A DNA stretch of 64,000 bases from Zunongwangia sp. HGR-M22 (GTDB lineage Bacteria; Bacteroidota; Bacteroidia; Flavobacteriales; Flavobacteriaceae): NCBI RefSeq assembly GCF_027594425.1, contig NZ_CP115159.1, forward strand, positions 3,929,001 to 3,993,000, read 5' to 3'. The translations under genes and the position numbers were made by a program. Positions 43,620-53,358 of the stretch are shown here, in pieces (the first letter of the stretch is position 1; each line of letters begins with the position of its first letter). The notes below the pieces were generated by a model. The model was not told the origin of the DNA and did not search any database. It saw only the letters and a list, made by a program, of their open reading frames with translations.

Positions 43620-44555
43620 ATGAAAATAGCTAACTACATACAGGATTTACTTTACCGCTACGAATGCGTTATCGTACCGGGATTTGGTGCATTTTTATCT
43701 CAAAGAGAATCGGCGTTTCTTGATGCTGAAACAAATAGTCTTTACCCACCAAAGAAAACGGTGTCCTTTAATCGTCAGTTAGTTAAAAACGACGGATTAT
43801 TAGCAAATTACGTTGCTGAGGCTGAAAGTATTAATTATACGACAGCGCTTAACAAGATTGCAGATTTTGTACATCAGTTAGATAGCTCTCTAAAAGATCA
43901 AGATAAAGTTGAAATCACGAATATTGGGCAGTTTACTGTTTCTGAAGATTTTACACTTCAATTTGAGCCTTTTAATAAAGTAAATTATCTGGCTGATTCT
44001 TTTGGACTGGATGTGGTTCATTCAGCAAAAATTCAGCGTGAAGTTTACAAAACTCAGGTTCAGGAAATTGAGGAAAAAGCACCTATTCATTTTACTCCTG
44101 AACGTAGAAACCGCAAAGCCGCATTTCTTAAATATGCTGCAGTAGGAATTCTTGCAATTGGTTTATCGGGTATGGCTGGTTTAAATATTTACAGCAATCA
44201 GGTTGCGCAACATAATATTGCTGAACAACAGGAAGCTGAAAACCAGTTACAGCAACAAATTCAGGAAGCTACTTTTGTTATCGATAATCCATTACCGGCA
44301 ATTACTTTTAATGTAGAAAAGCAATCTGGCGACTTTCATTTAGTTGCAGGAGCTTTTAGAGTTGAAGAAAATGCCGAAAAAAAAGTAAATGAACTTAAAA
44401 AAGAAGGGTACAAAGCCCGACTTATAGGAGCGAACAAATACGGACTTCACCAAGTGGTATTTTCTAGCCATAAAACCAGACGCGAAGCAGTAAATGCACT
44501 TAACAAATTAAAGAGAGAAGACAAAGCAGCTTGGCTACTTGTACAGGAACTTTAA
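43620..44555 (+). CDS. HU-CCDC81-like domain protein with C-terminal SPOR domain
   Basis: 311 residues from MKIANYIQDLLYRYECVIVPGFGAF; a frame to 43572 is open but its start would lie before the promoter. An HU-fold domain (about 1-125; IVPGFGAFLSQ, TNIGQFTV) faces the cytoplasm, a basic stretch and membrane helix follow (about 165-190), then a Gln-rich segment and a periplasmic SPOR domain (about 235-311; GDFHLVAGAFRVEENAEKKVNELKKEG). SPOR domains bind denuded septal glycan, so it probably acts in division; the HU-like end may bind protein or DNA. Confidence 0.85.
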   Translation: MKIANYIQDLLYRYECVIVPGFGAFLSQRESAFLDAETNSLYPPKKTVSFNRQLVKNDGLLANYVAEAESINYTTALNKIADFVHQLDSSLKDQDKVEITNIGQFTVSEDFTLQFEPFNKVNYLADSFGLDVVHSAKIQREVYKTQVQEIEEKAPIHFTPERRNRKAAFLKYAAVGILAIGLSGMAGLNIYSNQVAQHNIAEQQEAENQLQQQIQEATFVIDNPLPAITFNVEKQSGDFHLVAGAFRVEENAEKKVNELKKEGYKARLIGANKYGLHQVVFSSHKTRREAVNALNKLKREDKAAWLLVQEL

Positions 44556-44612
44556 TCTTTTTTTAGTGCTTTTTACCTAAAAGCTCACTATTATTGCCAA
44601 AAACTGGCAAAT

Positions 44613-45125
44613 ATGGATTCAAAATACCCAAAAGATTCTAGAACTACATTAACCGACCTTGTTTTACCAAGCGAGACCAATCCCCTAAATAATCTATTTG
44701 GTGGCGAATTGTTAGCTCGTATGGATCGTGCAGCAAGTATTGCAGCAAGAAGACATAGTCGCCGTATTGTAGTTACTGCCTCTGTAAACCATGTTGCTTT
44801 TAATAGAGCTATTCCCTTGGGAAGTGTGGTAACTGTTGAAGCAGCTATTTCTAGAGCCTTTAAATCGTCTATGGAAATCTTTATAGATGTTTGGGTAGAA
44901 GATCGCGAAAGTGGTCTTAGAAGCAAAGCAAACGAAGCAATTTATACCTTTGTAGCCGTAGATGAAACAGGAGCTCCAGTGCCTGTTCCTCCCTTAAAAC
45001 CGGAAACAGATTTAGAAAAAGATCGTTATGATGCCGCTCTACGAAGAAAACAATTAAGCCTTGTTCTTGCCGGAAAATTAAAACCTAATGATGCTACGGA
45101 ATTAAAAGCATTATTTAAAGACTAA
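44613..45125 (+). CDS. Acyl-CoA thioesterase, hotdog fold
   Basis: 170 residues, one hotdog domain of the cytosolic acyl-CoA thioester hydrolase (YciA/BACH) type: NPLNNLFGGELLARMDRAASIAARRHS, with the catalytic Asp in MD. It hydrolyses fatty acyl-CoA. The ATG is preceded by a 6-bp hairpin (ttgcca-aaaac-tggcaa, 44594-44610). It stands alone and ends 2 nt from a convergent gene. Confidence 0.88.
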   Translation: MDSKYPKDSRTTLTDLVLPSETNPLNNLFGGELLARMDRAASIAARRHSRRIVVTASVNHVAFNRAIPLGSVVTVEAAISRAFKSSMEIFIDVWVEDRESGLRSKANEAIYTFVAVDETGAPVPVPPLKPETDLEKDRYDAALRRKQLSLVLAGKLKPNDATELKALFKD

Positions 45126-45127
45126 AT

Positions 45128-45769
45128 TTATCCATTAGGGTTATGCAGATGAATGCGTAACCCAACTCCAAAATCCATTAAAATATGATCGTTTAAATAA
45201 TCATCATAGGCCTCATTTTGGATATCCAGATTTAAATAATACGGTGATACTTTAGCGAAAACTGCTAAGGTCTGGTTGAAGCGATAACCCAAGGCTACTC
45301 CTAGCTTATAACTTATCCCATTTTCACCAAAAGAGTTTGGAGAAAAATTAACCAAATTTCTAAGATATACACCTGCAACGCCTCCGGTTAGATGCACATT
45401 AACTTTCTGATCGATAGCGTAGTAATATCCCAATTCAAGCCCATATTCGTTGAATCTTGTTTCGCTTATATTTCCTATTTTTTCAATATTAGTGACTTCG
45501 CTCCCGTGCCATTTCCCATAAAGACCAGCAGTAAATTCAGGAACAATAAAAATGTGCACGCCAAACTGAATTCCCTGATCTAATTGATAATCGTTGCTAA
45601 AACTAGAATTACTTATTCCTAATGGATAAAAAGTGGATAAATCAAAAAAAATAGTTTCTGGATCTTCAGGTTGGTACCAGTTTCGATGTGCAGCGATCTC
45701 CACATCGCTTTGTTGCGCCTGAAGAAAAGTGTAGCTAAAAATGCCGAATATGAGTAGTAACTTTTTCAT
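45128..45769 (-). CDS. Predicted outer-membrane beta-barrel protein
   Basis: 213 residues. Signal peptide (to about QAQQ, 20), then amphipathic beta strands with Tyr/Gly-rich turns (YGLELGYYYAIDQKV, GGVAGVYLRNLV, YKLGVALGYRFN), the pattern of small outer-membrane barrels. The last strand is followed by a short HNPNG tail, not a terminal Phe. It is the second gene of a unit led by a lipoprotein with an ECF-type promoter. No specific function. Confidence 0.72.
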   Translation of the reverse strand: MKKLLLIFGIFSYTFLQAQQSDVEIAAHRNWYQPEDPETIFFDLSTFYPLGISNSSFSNDYQLDQGIQFGVHIFIVPEFTAGLYGKWHGSEVTNIEKIGNISETRFNEYGLELGYYYAIDQKVNVHLTGGVAGVYLRNLVNFSPNSFGENGISYKLGVALGYRFNQTLAVFAKVSPYYLNLDIQNEAYDDYLNDHILMDFGVGLRIHLHNPNG

Positions 45770-45791
45770 ATAAAAATGGGTGGTGCTGAAA

Positions 45792-46481
45792 CTAAAATTC
45801 GAAATTAAAACGATTGCTTTCTGAAGTAACTTTTACAATCGTATCCCTTTCTACTTCATCATTTACAGTGTAATTAATTTTTATACTACTACCTTCGGGA
45901 ATCGAAAATGCATCCATAAAACTGGTATTCTCTTCATCTAATTTTAGATAATTTCTAATATAATTTTCAGGTAAGAAATTATTCTCCTGAGAATCATAGA
46001 GCCCCAGAGATTGCTTTTTCTTAGGATACATTAAAACAAGTTCCAGACTGTCGGTCTGCGCTCCCATTGCGATATTTAGGTTCACATTCCTAATTCTACT
46101 TAATTGGACAAGTTTAAGGTTGATGATGCCTTCTCTTCCTTCGATATTAAGTGAATCGATAAAGCTTAATGAAGAGTAAGCGGGAATATAATCTTTAGAA
46201 TATTCTGGATTAAAATTAATTATTAAACCGCGATTGTAGGAAACCAGCGACACAAAATCTACTCTACCTAAATCTTTACTTTTTGATTCTCCTAAAATAT
46301 TATATTCAGATTCTGTATCGGTAGTTATATTTACCGGAATATTTTTTAAAGCGACGTTATTAGAATCGGTTAAAGTTGCAAATACTGCCAATCGCTGATT
46401 TTCGGTTACCAATACCTCATCACTAGTACAAGCAGATAGTCCTACTAATAAGACTACAATCGCAACACCTATTTTTTTCAT
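45792..46481 (-). CDS. Lipoprotein of unknown function, ECF-promoted
   Basis: 229 residues. Lipobox LSAC (C18) followed by TSDEV. The mature part is beta-rich: a fibronectin- or Ig-like segment (LAVFATLTDSNNVALKNIPVNITTD) and a more variable C-terminus. Not recognised. A GCAACC-N17-ATCTA promoter sits 20 nt upstream; 22 nt downstream is a barrel protein, so the pair may be one surface unit. Confidence 0.72.
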   Translation of the reverse strand: MKKIGVAIVVLLVGLSACTSDEVLVTENQRLAVFATLTDSNNVALKNIPVNITTDTESEYNILGESKSKDLGRVDFVSLVSYNRGLIINFNPEYSKDYIPAYSSLSFIDSLNIEGREGIINLKLVQLSRIRNVNLNIAMGAQTDSLELVLMYPKKKQSLGLYDSQENNFLPENYIRNYLKLDEENTSFMDAFSIPEGSSIKINYTVNDEVERDTIVKVTSESNRFNFEF

Positions 46482-46500
46482 GATCTAATATTACATCAAT

Positions 46501-46527
46501 TAGATGCAAAATACTAAAATTGGTTGC
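46501..46527 (-). promoter_or_regulatory. Putative ECF-type promoter of the lipoprotein-barrel unit
   Basis: On the minus strand GCAACC, then ATCTA with the same 23-nt spacing as at 37793 and 38413; it ends 20 nt before the ATG. Confidence 0.55.
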
Positions 46528-46542
46528 TTTAAACACTAAAAA

Positions 46543-47760
46543 TTAACGGTTTATAATCCAGCTTTCAGGATTGTATTTATTAGTATTCTGAAATATTAAA
46601 AAATGTAAAGTCGTTTTTCCTGTGCTTTTACTGGTGGCCACCACACCAAGTTCCTGCCCGGTGCTTACATAATCTCCTTTTCGCACAGCAACACTCTCTA
46701 AATTATCATAAATGGTGATATAATCTCCGTGCCTTAGCATCACTGCCTTATTTGCTCCTTTTAAGATCTGAACTTCACTAACAGTTCCTTCAAAAACAGC
46801 TCTGGCCTTACCACCTTTGTCGGTATCGATATTTATACCGCTATTGTTTATCGAAATATTACGAACTACAGGATGCGGTTGTTTCCCAAACTTCATACTA
46901 ATGGTACCAGCTTTTACAGGCCAGGGTAATTTTCCTTTGTTGCTGGCAAAGTCTTTAGCCAAGGCTTTTGCTTCAGGGGATAATTCAAAAACATCACGTT
47001 TTGCTGAACCCGATTTTTTATTGGTTTCTGCGATCGAAGCTTTAATCATCGCATCGATCTTACGCTCAATTTCGTCGATTTCCTGCTGAGCTTTTTTTAT
47101 TTGCGAAGCGAACTGGCCTTCTTTCGCCGTAATGGTTTTCATTAATTCTTGCTGTGCTTTTTTATTTTCTTCTAAACGAGCTCTGGTTTTACGATTCTCT
47201 GCAATTAATTTATCCTTTTCTTCTTTTTGATTAGAAAGTCGTGTGTTTAAACGTTGTAAATCGACTGTACGTGTCTTTATTTGCTCTCCTTGCTGTTTTC
47301 TGTACTCTGTGTATTGTTTTAAATATTCCAGCCGTTTATAAGCCTGTAAAAAACTTTCTGAAGACAACAAAAACATTATGCGGCTTTGCTGTGACTTACT
47401 ACGATAGGATTTTTTAATCATTACCGCATAATCTGCCTTTAGCTCTTCTAATTCTTTTCTAAACTTCGCGATCTTCGCTTCGTTCTCATTCATCTCTTTC
47501 GTAAGAAGACTAGCCTGCCTGTTGGTTACTTGTATTAAATTTTCGGTGCTTTTTATCTGCTGATTTAAATCCTGAACTTCATTCAAAATTGACTTTTCCT
47601 TCTTCTTGTTGTTACTTCTAAGATCGGATATTCGACGAATTTCGTTTTGAAGTTCCATTCTCTTTTTCTCCAAAGCTTCTCTAGTACTTTGAGAAAATGA
47701 ATTGGTAGCCACCAAAAAGGTTGCAGCAACAACGATATATTTAAAGAAATTCAATTTCAT
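46543..47760 (-). CDS. EnvC-like murein hydrolase activator
   Basis: 405 residues. Signal peptide, long coiled coil (about 25-260) and a C-terminal LytM/M23 domain (about 285-405). The domain is degenerate: the first zinc-ligand His and the Asp of HxGxD are replaced (NSGINID) and only the late TLHF keeps a His. Like E. coli EnvC it should therefore activate amidases and not cut peptidoglycan itself. It overlaps the DUF4292 gene by 4 nt and is the last of the TPR-DUF4292-EnvC unit. Confidence 0.87.
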   Translation of the reverse strand: MKLNFFKYIVVAATFLVATNSFSQSTREALEKKRMELQNEIRRISDLRSNNKKKEKSILNEVQDLNQQIKSTENLIQVTNRQASLLTKEMNENEAKIAKFRKELEELKADYAVMIKKSYRSKSQQSRIMFLLSSESFLQAYKRLEYLKQYTEYRKQQGEQIKTRTVDLQRLNTRLSNQKEEKDKLIAENRKTRARLEENKKAQQELMKTITAKEGQFASQIKKAQQEIDEIERKIDAMIKASIAETNKKSGSAKRDVFELSPEAKALAKDFASNKGKLPWPVKAGTISMKFGKQPHPVVRNISINNSGINIDTDKGGKARAVFEGTVSEVQILKGANKAVMLRHGDYITIYDNLESVAVRKGDYVSTGQELGVVATSKSTGKTTLHFLIFQNTNKYNPESWIINR

Positions 47761-48527
47761 TTTACAGAAATTTCATCGTAACCAGAAGGAATACTAAACG
47801 GAAAACTAACATCTCCGTCAAACTCGATCGAGCGATATTGGATGGTAATATTGGTACTTTCGCCACTTTCGTTGGCAATAATCGTAATAGTTTCAGGAAA
47901 AATTCTTCCAGAAACGGTTTGATAATCATCGTAAGTTACTGTTACACTTCTATTCTTATCCTCCTGAGCCAACTGCTGTGCTTTGGCTTTGTAAGTTTTG
48001 CTATCTAGCATAAACATTTTTTTCACTTCAGATTCTTTCTTCGGAAGTAATTGAAAACCTCTTGCAGATTCGCTTAATGTGTAGCCATCTTTCCTAAGAT
48101 CGTAAATCGCCTGACCAATTAATAAATTCTGAAGTTTATCGAAATCCAGCGGCGTTCCTAACCATTTACTTACTAAACTGAAATCGCCATCAAAATATGA
48201 TTTTCCTACTTTTTCGTAATAGCTTACTTTCTCTGGAGTGATGTAAACTTTTGCCATCGGGAAACCAAGAATACTGGCGCTCATCCAAATAGCTCTATCT
48301 TTTTCCATACGAAAACTTAGATTTACCGATTGCGATTTATCGGAGTTCTGGTACGCTGCTCTAAGTTTACCGGATATCGTATTAAAGTCAACTGCCTTAT
48401 CGTAGTGATTTTTAATAACGCCAGATGCTTTAGCGTTACTCCTTTCAAAACCAGTTGCAGCTTTTTTTGTCCCACATGCAACAGTGGTGATGGTTATTAA
48501 GACAACAATTATTACACGTTTGATCAT
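47757..48527 (-). CDS. DUF4292 lipoprotein, LolB/LolA-fold-like
   Basis: 256 residues. Lipobox VAC (C17). The mature part (ISGKLRAAYQNSDKSQSVNLSFRMEKDRAIWMSAS, ITPEKVSYYEK) is the DUF4292 family, thought to have the half-barrel fold of lipoprotein carriers. A role in lipoprotein or lipid transfer to the outer membrane is plausible but not shown. It overlaps both neighbours by 4 nt. Confidence 0.8.
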   Translation of the reverse strand: MIKRVIIVVLITITTVACGTKKAATGFERSNAKASGVIKNHYDKAVDFNTISGKLRAAYQNSDKSQSVNLSFRMEKDRAIWMSASILGFPMAKVYITPEKVSYYEKVGKSYFDGDFSLVSKWLGTPLDFDKLQNLLIGQAIYDLRKDGYTLSESARGFQLLPKKESEVKKMFMLDSKTYKAKAQQLAQEDKNRSVTVTYDDYQTVSGRIFPETITIIANESGESTNITIQYRSIEFDGDVSFPFSIPSGYDEISVK

Positions 48528-49906
48528 TTAGTTTCTTCTTTTAAAATTTTAATTGCCTTTGCTTTATACTCATTAGCACTCTCCTTATCCTCCATACCTG
48601 TATAAGACACCGCAATCTGCTGATAAAAATCGGCTTGCATTCTTGGATTTTCGATTAAAAAATCCAGTCCAAAAGTAAGAATTTCGACAGCTTCAGAATA
48701 ATTTTTAAGTTTAATTAAGGCTACACCATTCAGTAAATAAAAAATTGGTTGTGCCGGGAAGATATCCCTGGCTTCTGATGCCAGTTCGTTAGCACCTTCA
48801 AAACGTTGTTGATCGATTCTTAAAATCACGGTGTTTTTTATCATTTCGAAATTGGATGGATCTTCCTTCAAGCCCATTTCAAAATAACGTAGAGCATCAG
48901 CTTTATTATTATTTTTTAGATAATATTCTCCTAATTTTCTATAAAGTGAAGGTTCATTTTCCAAATTGGAAAGCATTTGACTTACTTTCATAAGCTCTGT
49001 TTCCCACTGTGGATTTTCGTTTACAAATAATAAAAAGTCGTTTAGAACTTTATATTTTGAAGCTGCGTCTATTTCTTCAGATCTAAAAACAATTTCCATA
49101 GAATTCACCGCATCTTCTGCCTGTTCTTTATTCAGAAAAAATTTATAAAGGGCTAAATGAGCGAGACTGGAACCGGGACTATATTTTAAGAGTTCTTGCG
49201 CTGTATCAAAAGCTTCTTCCTCCATATCCTCGTCGCTATAAACATAAATAAGATTCAGGTAATTTTGCTCGTCTTCGGGATTTTCCTGAATGGCTTTTTC
49301 TAAACTGGAGATTTGAGCATCAATGTTGTTGGTACGCGCATAGATTTGGCGTCGCATCCTGGTACGGTAACTATTCTTGCCGTATTGTTGGTCTAAACTA
49401 TCGATTAGCGATAAAGCACTATCGTAATGATCGCTTAGAATATATAAATCGGCTAAATCTTCCCGATATTTTTTATCGATTTTGATTAAATCTCTTAGAA
49501 TTACAATAGCACTTTCGTAATCTACTGCTGCAATTTCATTTTCGTAATAATCTCCAAGAATATTTTCATCTTTCGGTTTAAGCTCCAGGGCTTTTATAAA
49601 ATTTGGTTTCGCTTTATTATAGGCTTCTAATGAATAATAATTTTTCGCCATTTCGTAATAAACAATCGCTTTATTATCATCAATGGCGAGGCACTTTTGC
49701 AAAGCAGTATTCGATTTTTTATAATTTTCGATACCGCGTTGCTTTAGTGCTTCAAAAAAATATTCCTGAAAAGCGTCGTTTACTTCACCAAGATCAGTAT
49801 TCACGGTAGCGCTATTTTCTTCTTTTTGCTGAAAAAATGCAAAGGCCTTTCCCGGTACCAGAAAAAGGATTCCTAGAAAGGCCAATATGAATAAATTTTT
49901 CAGCAA
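48524..49906 (-). CDS. Exported TPR protein
   Basis: 460 residues from a TTG start (a stop codon lies just upstream and no ATG is available). A signal peptide (to about AFAF) then about 10 tetratricopeptide-like repeats (e.g. AIVYYEMAKNYYSLEAYNKAKPNF, ALRYFEMGLKEDPSNFE). Probably a periplasmic scaffold. It overlaps the DUF4292 gene by 4 nt, so it is part of an envelope-assembly unit with the EnvC-like activator. Confidence 0.85.
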   Translation of the reverse strand: MLKNLFILAFLGILFLVPGKAFAFFQQKEENSATVNTDLGEVNDAFQEYFFEALKQRGIENYKKSNTALQKCLAIDDNKAIVYYEMAKNYYSLEAYNKAKPNFIKALELKPKDENILGDYYENEIAAVDYESAIVILRDLIKIDKKYREDLADLYILSDHYDSALSLIDSLDQQYGKNSYRTRMRRQIYARTNNIDAQISSLEKAIQENPEDEQNYLNLIYVYSDEDMEEEAFDTAQELLKYSPGSSLAHLALYKFFLNKEQAEDAVNSMEIVFRSEEIDAASKYKVLNDFLLFVNENPQWETELMKVSQMLSNLENEPSLYRKLGEYYLKNNNKADALRYFEMGLKEDPSNFEMIKNTVILRIDQQRFEGANELASEARDIFPAQPIFYLLNGVALIKLKNYSEAVEILTFGLDFLIENPRMQADFYQQIAVSYTGMEDKESANEYKAKAIKILKEETK

Positions 49907-49934
49907 AGTAGGTTTTAGGATTTGGATTCAATAA

Positions 49935-50945
49935 CTATTCCAATACAGAATAATCACCGATACTGATTTGGGTAAATTCTCCGTTGAATTTAGCAAAATT
50001 ACCAATCATGGCATTATCCAATTTTGCATTTTTCACTTCAGCAAAAGTTTGAATAAGACTGTTTTTTATGGTTGAATTTTCTATTTTGGTTCCGTTTCCT
50101 ATAGAAACATTGGGACCAATCTTGGCATTGATTAATTCTACATTTTCACCAATAAAGCAAGGTTCGGTAATTTCAGTATCTTTTATTTTTACATTATTAG
50201 CGATCAACTTTTCGCCATCTTTATGTAAAAAGTTAAGCATCCTCCCGTTGGTTTCTACGGTTACATTTTTATTTCCGCAGTCCATCCATTCGTCTACTTT
50301 ACCCGGCACAAAACGAAGACCGTTTGCCTGCATGGCTTTAATTCCATCATTGATCTGATACTCGCCACCATGAACAATATTATTATCCAAAACTTTTTGA
50401 AGTTCGCCTTTTAGAACAGCTACATCCTTGAAATAGTAAATCCCAATTACTGCAAGATCTGAAACAAATTCGGTTGGTTTTTCAACAAGCTCGGTTATTT
50501 CTATTTTCTCATTTAGGCTTACAACTCCATAAGCAGATGGATTTTCTACCTGCTTTACCCAAATTACACTATCGGCATCTTTATCTAATGTAAAATCGGC
50601 TTTAAAAAGCGTATCTGCATAGGCAATCACGGCAGGACCGCTTAGCGAATCTTTAGCACACATAATCGCGTGACCAGTTCCTAAAGGTTTATCCTGATAG
50701 TAGATTGTTCCTTTTGCGCCTAAACTTTCGGCTATATCTTTGAGATCGTTTTCTATCTTTTCTCCAAAATCCTCAGCAATAATAAAAGCAACTTCATCGA
50801 CCTTTTCATCTAACACCTTTGCGATATCCTGCACCAAACGATGCACAATAGGTTTACCAGCAATAGGGATTAAAGGTTTTGGAGTAGTTAATGTATGTGG
50901 CCTAAGGCGCGAACCTCTTCCCGCCATGGGTACAATAATCTTCAT
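49935..50945 (-). CDS. Sugar nucleotidyltransferase with left-handed beta-helix
   Basis: 336 residues. Nucleotide-sugar pyrophosphorylase fold: MAGRGSRLRPHTLTTPKPLIPIAGKP binds NTP (7-22) and metal, TLFKAD carries the catalytic Asp; residues about 240-336 are imperfect hexapeptide repeats as in left-handed beta-helix proteins. It forms an NDP-sugar from a sugar phosphate and NTP, for example dTDP-glucose or GDP/CDP-sugar; the sugar and base cannot be told. It sits next to dut and a flippase, pointing to surface polysaccharide. Confidence 0.88.
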   Translation of the reverse strand: MKIIVPMAGRGSRLRPHTLTTPKPLIPIAGKPIVHRLVQDIAKVLDEKVDEVAFIIAEDFGEKIENDLKDIAESLGAKGTIYYQDKPLGTGHAIMCAKDSLSGPAVIAYADTLFKADFTLDKDADSVIWVKQVENPSAYGVVSLNEKIEITELVEKPTEFVSDLAVIGIYYFKDVAVLKGELQKVLDNNIVHGGEYQINDGIKAMQANGLRFVPGKVDEWMDCGNKNVTVETNGRMLNFLHKDGEKLIANNVKIKDTEITEPCFIGENVELINAKIGPNVSIGNGTKIENSTIKNSLIQTFAEVKNAKLDNAMIGNFAKFNGEFTQISIGDYSVLE

Positions 50946-50992
50946 CTTTTTGTTTGTTTGATTCTATTATAAATATTAGGAAAAACCTAAAC

Positions 50993-51427
50993 TTACTTTG
51001 TTCCCGTACTGCCAAACCCGCCAGCTCCGCGTACGCTATCGGTAAGTATTTCAACTTCTTCCCAATTAATATGCTCGTGTTTTGCAATTACAAGTTGTGC
51101 CACACGCTCACCATTTTCGATCGTGAAATCTTCATTAGATAAATTCACCAATATTACACCAATTTCACCTCGATAATCGGCGTCTATAGTTCCCGGTGCA
51201 TTTAAAACCGTAATCCCTTTTTTAGCAGCAAGACCACTTCTTGGTCTTACCTGTGCTTCGTAACCTACAGGAAGCTCTAAAAACAATCCTGTTTTTACGA
51301 TTGCTCTTTCCAATGGTTTTAGAGTTACCGGCTCGGATAGTTCGGCTCTTAAATCCATTCCTGCGGAAGCTTCAGTAGCATAACTTGGTAAATCGTGTGA
51401 ACTTTTGTTGATTATTTTAATCGTCAT
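50993..51427 (-). CDS. dut: dUTP diphosphatase
   Basis: 144 residues, trimeric dUTPase. All five motifs are present: [33 protein letters not shown] and [10 protein letters not shown]. It hydrolyses dUTP to dUMP, keeping uracil out of DNA and feeding dTMP synthesis. Its ATG overlaps the flippase gene end by 4 nt. Confidence 0.97.
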   Translation of the reverse strand: MTIKIINKSSHDLPSYATEASAGMDLRAELSEPVTLKPLERAIVKTGLFLELPVGYEAQVRPRSGLAAKKGITVLNAPGTIDADYRGEIGVILVNLSNEDFTIENGERVAQLVIAKHEHINWEEVEILTDSVRGAGGFGSTGTK

Positions 51428-52869
51428 GATCGTTTTAAAATTTTCTTTATGTCTTCTTGTTCTTTAAAATACGTAATTCCCACAAATATGAGAACAAATA
51501 ATACGGCAACTATATAATTTTGCCTGAAGTATATAAAACTTATGGCCGACAATGTTATTGAAAGTAGTAAATAAAATCCTATTTTCTTAACGTTATACGG
51601 TACTCGGTAGTATTTTCTTCCGAAGAAATATGAGATAAGCATCATGCTCCCGTAAGCAGCCAAAGTTGCCCAGGCGGCAACCATAAAACCATAGCTACCA
51701 ATTAGCGTTACGTTAATAACGATAGTAATTAACGCACCAAAAAGTGAAATATACATTCCCATTCTTGTTTTATCGGTAAGTTTATACCACACTGAAAGGT
51801 TATGGTAAATTCCTAAAAACAGGTTTGCCAAAAGAATCACAGGAACAATCGACATTGCGACCCAATAATCCTCATCCCTGATTAAATACTCCTTAAAAAT
51901 ATCTATAAAACTCACTAAAACCACTAAAATCAATCCACCGGTGATTACAAAATAATTAAGGATTTTAGCATAGGTTGTTTTTGCATTTTTTTCTTTGGCA
52001 TGATTAAAGAAAAAAGGCTCTGCTCCCATTTTAAAAGCCTGTATAAAAATCATCATAAAAACAGCTAGTTTATAGCAGCCGGAGTAGGCTCCCATAATTT
52101 CTTCGGAAAGGATATCTTTTAGCAAAAGTTTATCCAGGTTTTCATTAATAATGAATGAAATTCCTGCCAGCATTATCGGCCAGCCGTACTTCCACATTTG
52201 CTTTAATAATGAAAAACTAAACTGTATTTTAGTTTTAAAGAAATAAGGAAGAAGGATTATAAACGTGACAATACTAGCAGCCAGATTTGCCAGGAAAATA
52301 TAGCCTAAAATATCTTTTTCGCTAAAATGATCTAAGATATATTGTGGCGCAACCACAGGGAATCTAGGAACAAGCCACAAGAGATATAAATTGATTGAAA
52401 AGACAATACTTACATTTAAAAGTTTTATGGAAGCAAACCTTACCGGTCTGTTAGTTGCTCTTAAATAAGCAAAAGGAACAACCACCAATGTATCTAAAAT
52501 TAAGACCGTAAACAGGATATTAAAAAAGAAAGGATCTAAGTCTAGAAACCTTATAAAAGGATCTCTAAAAAGCATTCCTAATCCAAAAAAAAGGAGCGTT
52601 GTGATAGTTAATGCAATAAAAGAAGTTGAAAAAACTTTTTGTTTCTCCTCTGCCCTACTAAAAAACCTGAAGAAAGAAGTTTCCATCCCATACGTAAGCA
52701 AAACATTAAAAAATGCCGCCCAAATATAGAATGTGGTATTTATCGAATAATGCCCTGTTCCTAATATTTCTGTATGTAAAGGGACTAAAATAAAATTTAG
52801 AAGCCTAGGTACCACAGTGGCAATACCGTAAATAATCGTATCCTGAAAAAATCGTTTTAAAGTACTCAA
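51424..52869 (-). CDS. Polysaccharide flippase (Wzx-like)
   Basis: 481 residues with about 14 membrane helices; MOP-superfamily oligosaccharide flippase ([20 protein letters not shown], then [13 protein letters not shown]). Moves undecaprenyl-linked oligosaccharide across the inner membrane. TTG start; no ATG upstream in frame. Shares the unit with dut, upstream of which no strong promoter is seen. Other polysaccharide genes are not in the window beyond the nucleotidyltransferase. Confidence 0.83.
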   Translation of the reverse strand: MSTLKRFFQDTIIYGIATVVPRLLNFILVPLHTEILGTGHYSINTTFYIWAAFFNVLLTYGMETSFFRFFSRAEEKQKVFSTSFIALTITTLLFFGLGMLFRDPFIRFLDLDPFFFNILFTVLILDTLVVVPFAYLRATNRPVRFASIKLLNVSIVFSINLYLLWLVPRFPVVAPQYILDHFSEKDILGYIFLANLAASIVTFIILLPYFFKTKIQFSFSLLKQMWKYGWPIMLAGISFIINENLDKLLLKDILSEEIMGAYSGCYKLAVFMMIFIQAFKMGAEPFFFNHAKEKNAKTTYAKILNYFVITGGLILVVLVSFIDIFKEYLIRDEDYWVAMSIVPVILLANLFLGIYHNLSVWYKLTDKTRMGMYISLFGALITIVINVTLIGSYGFMVAAWATLAAYGSMMLISYFFGRKYYRVPYNVKKIGFYLLLSITLSAISFIYFRQNYIVAVLFVLIFVGITYFKEQEDIKKILKRS

Positions 52870-52917
52870 CAGGCGTTAGTTTTCCTGCAAATATCCTAAT
52901 ATTTAAGAAGAAAGCGA

Positions 52918-53358
52918 CTATTTACGCTCCTCGATATTATCTAATAAATAATATTTAATTTCTTTGCCTTCCTGATATTCTAACAATGCCTGATTTTTTT
53001 CGATCTTTATCGGGCTTTCTACCGGTCTTTGGGGCATTTTATTTCCGTATTCTTCTTTAGGATCTGAACTCATTACAAAGTCAGATTGTTTTACATTAAA
53101 AATTGCAGTGTAGCGATTTTGCACATCCTCGTCTTTTACAATTGGTGATTTTAATCCTTTGAAGTAGATATTCTTTAATTCAACACGATTATTTTGGATA
53201 GCAATTACCGGAAGAAAAAAAGTCATTTGCCCCTTATCTGAACTATAATAAGCCTGCTGAAACTGTGCAGGAGCTTCTTCCTGAAGATCTTTATGACTTC
53301 TACAGTTGGTAAACATAGAAAAGAAAATTATACTGAAGATGAAATAGGCTGATTTCAT
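52918..53358 (-). CDS. Small lipoprotein of unknown function
   Basis: 146 residues. Lipobox FTNC (C19) then RSHKD. The body has beta segments (KGQMTFFLPVIAIQNNRVELKNIYFKG; LLEYQEGKEIKYYLLDN) and Lys/Glu-rich turns. Not recognised. It is 48 nt upstream of the flippase and could be in its unit. Confidence 0.68.
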   Translation of the reverse strand: MKSAYFIFSIIFFSMFTNCRSHKDLQEEAPAQFQQAYYSSDKGQMTFFLPVIAIQNNRVELKNIYFKGLKSPIVKDEDVQNRYTAIFNVKQSDFVMSSDPKEEYGNKMPQRPVESPIKIEKNQALLEYQEGKEIKYYLLDNIEERK

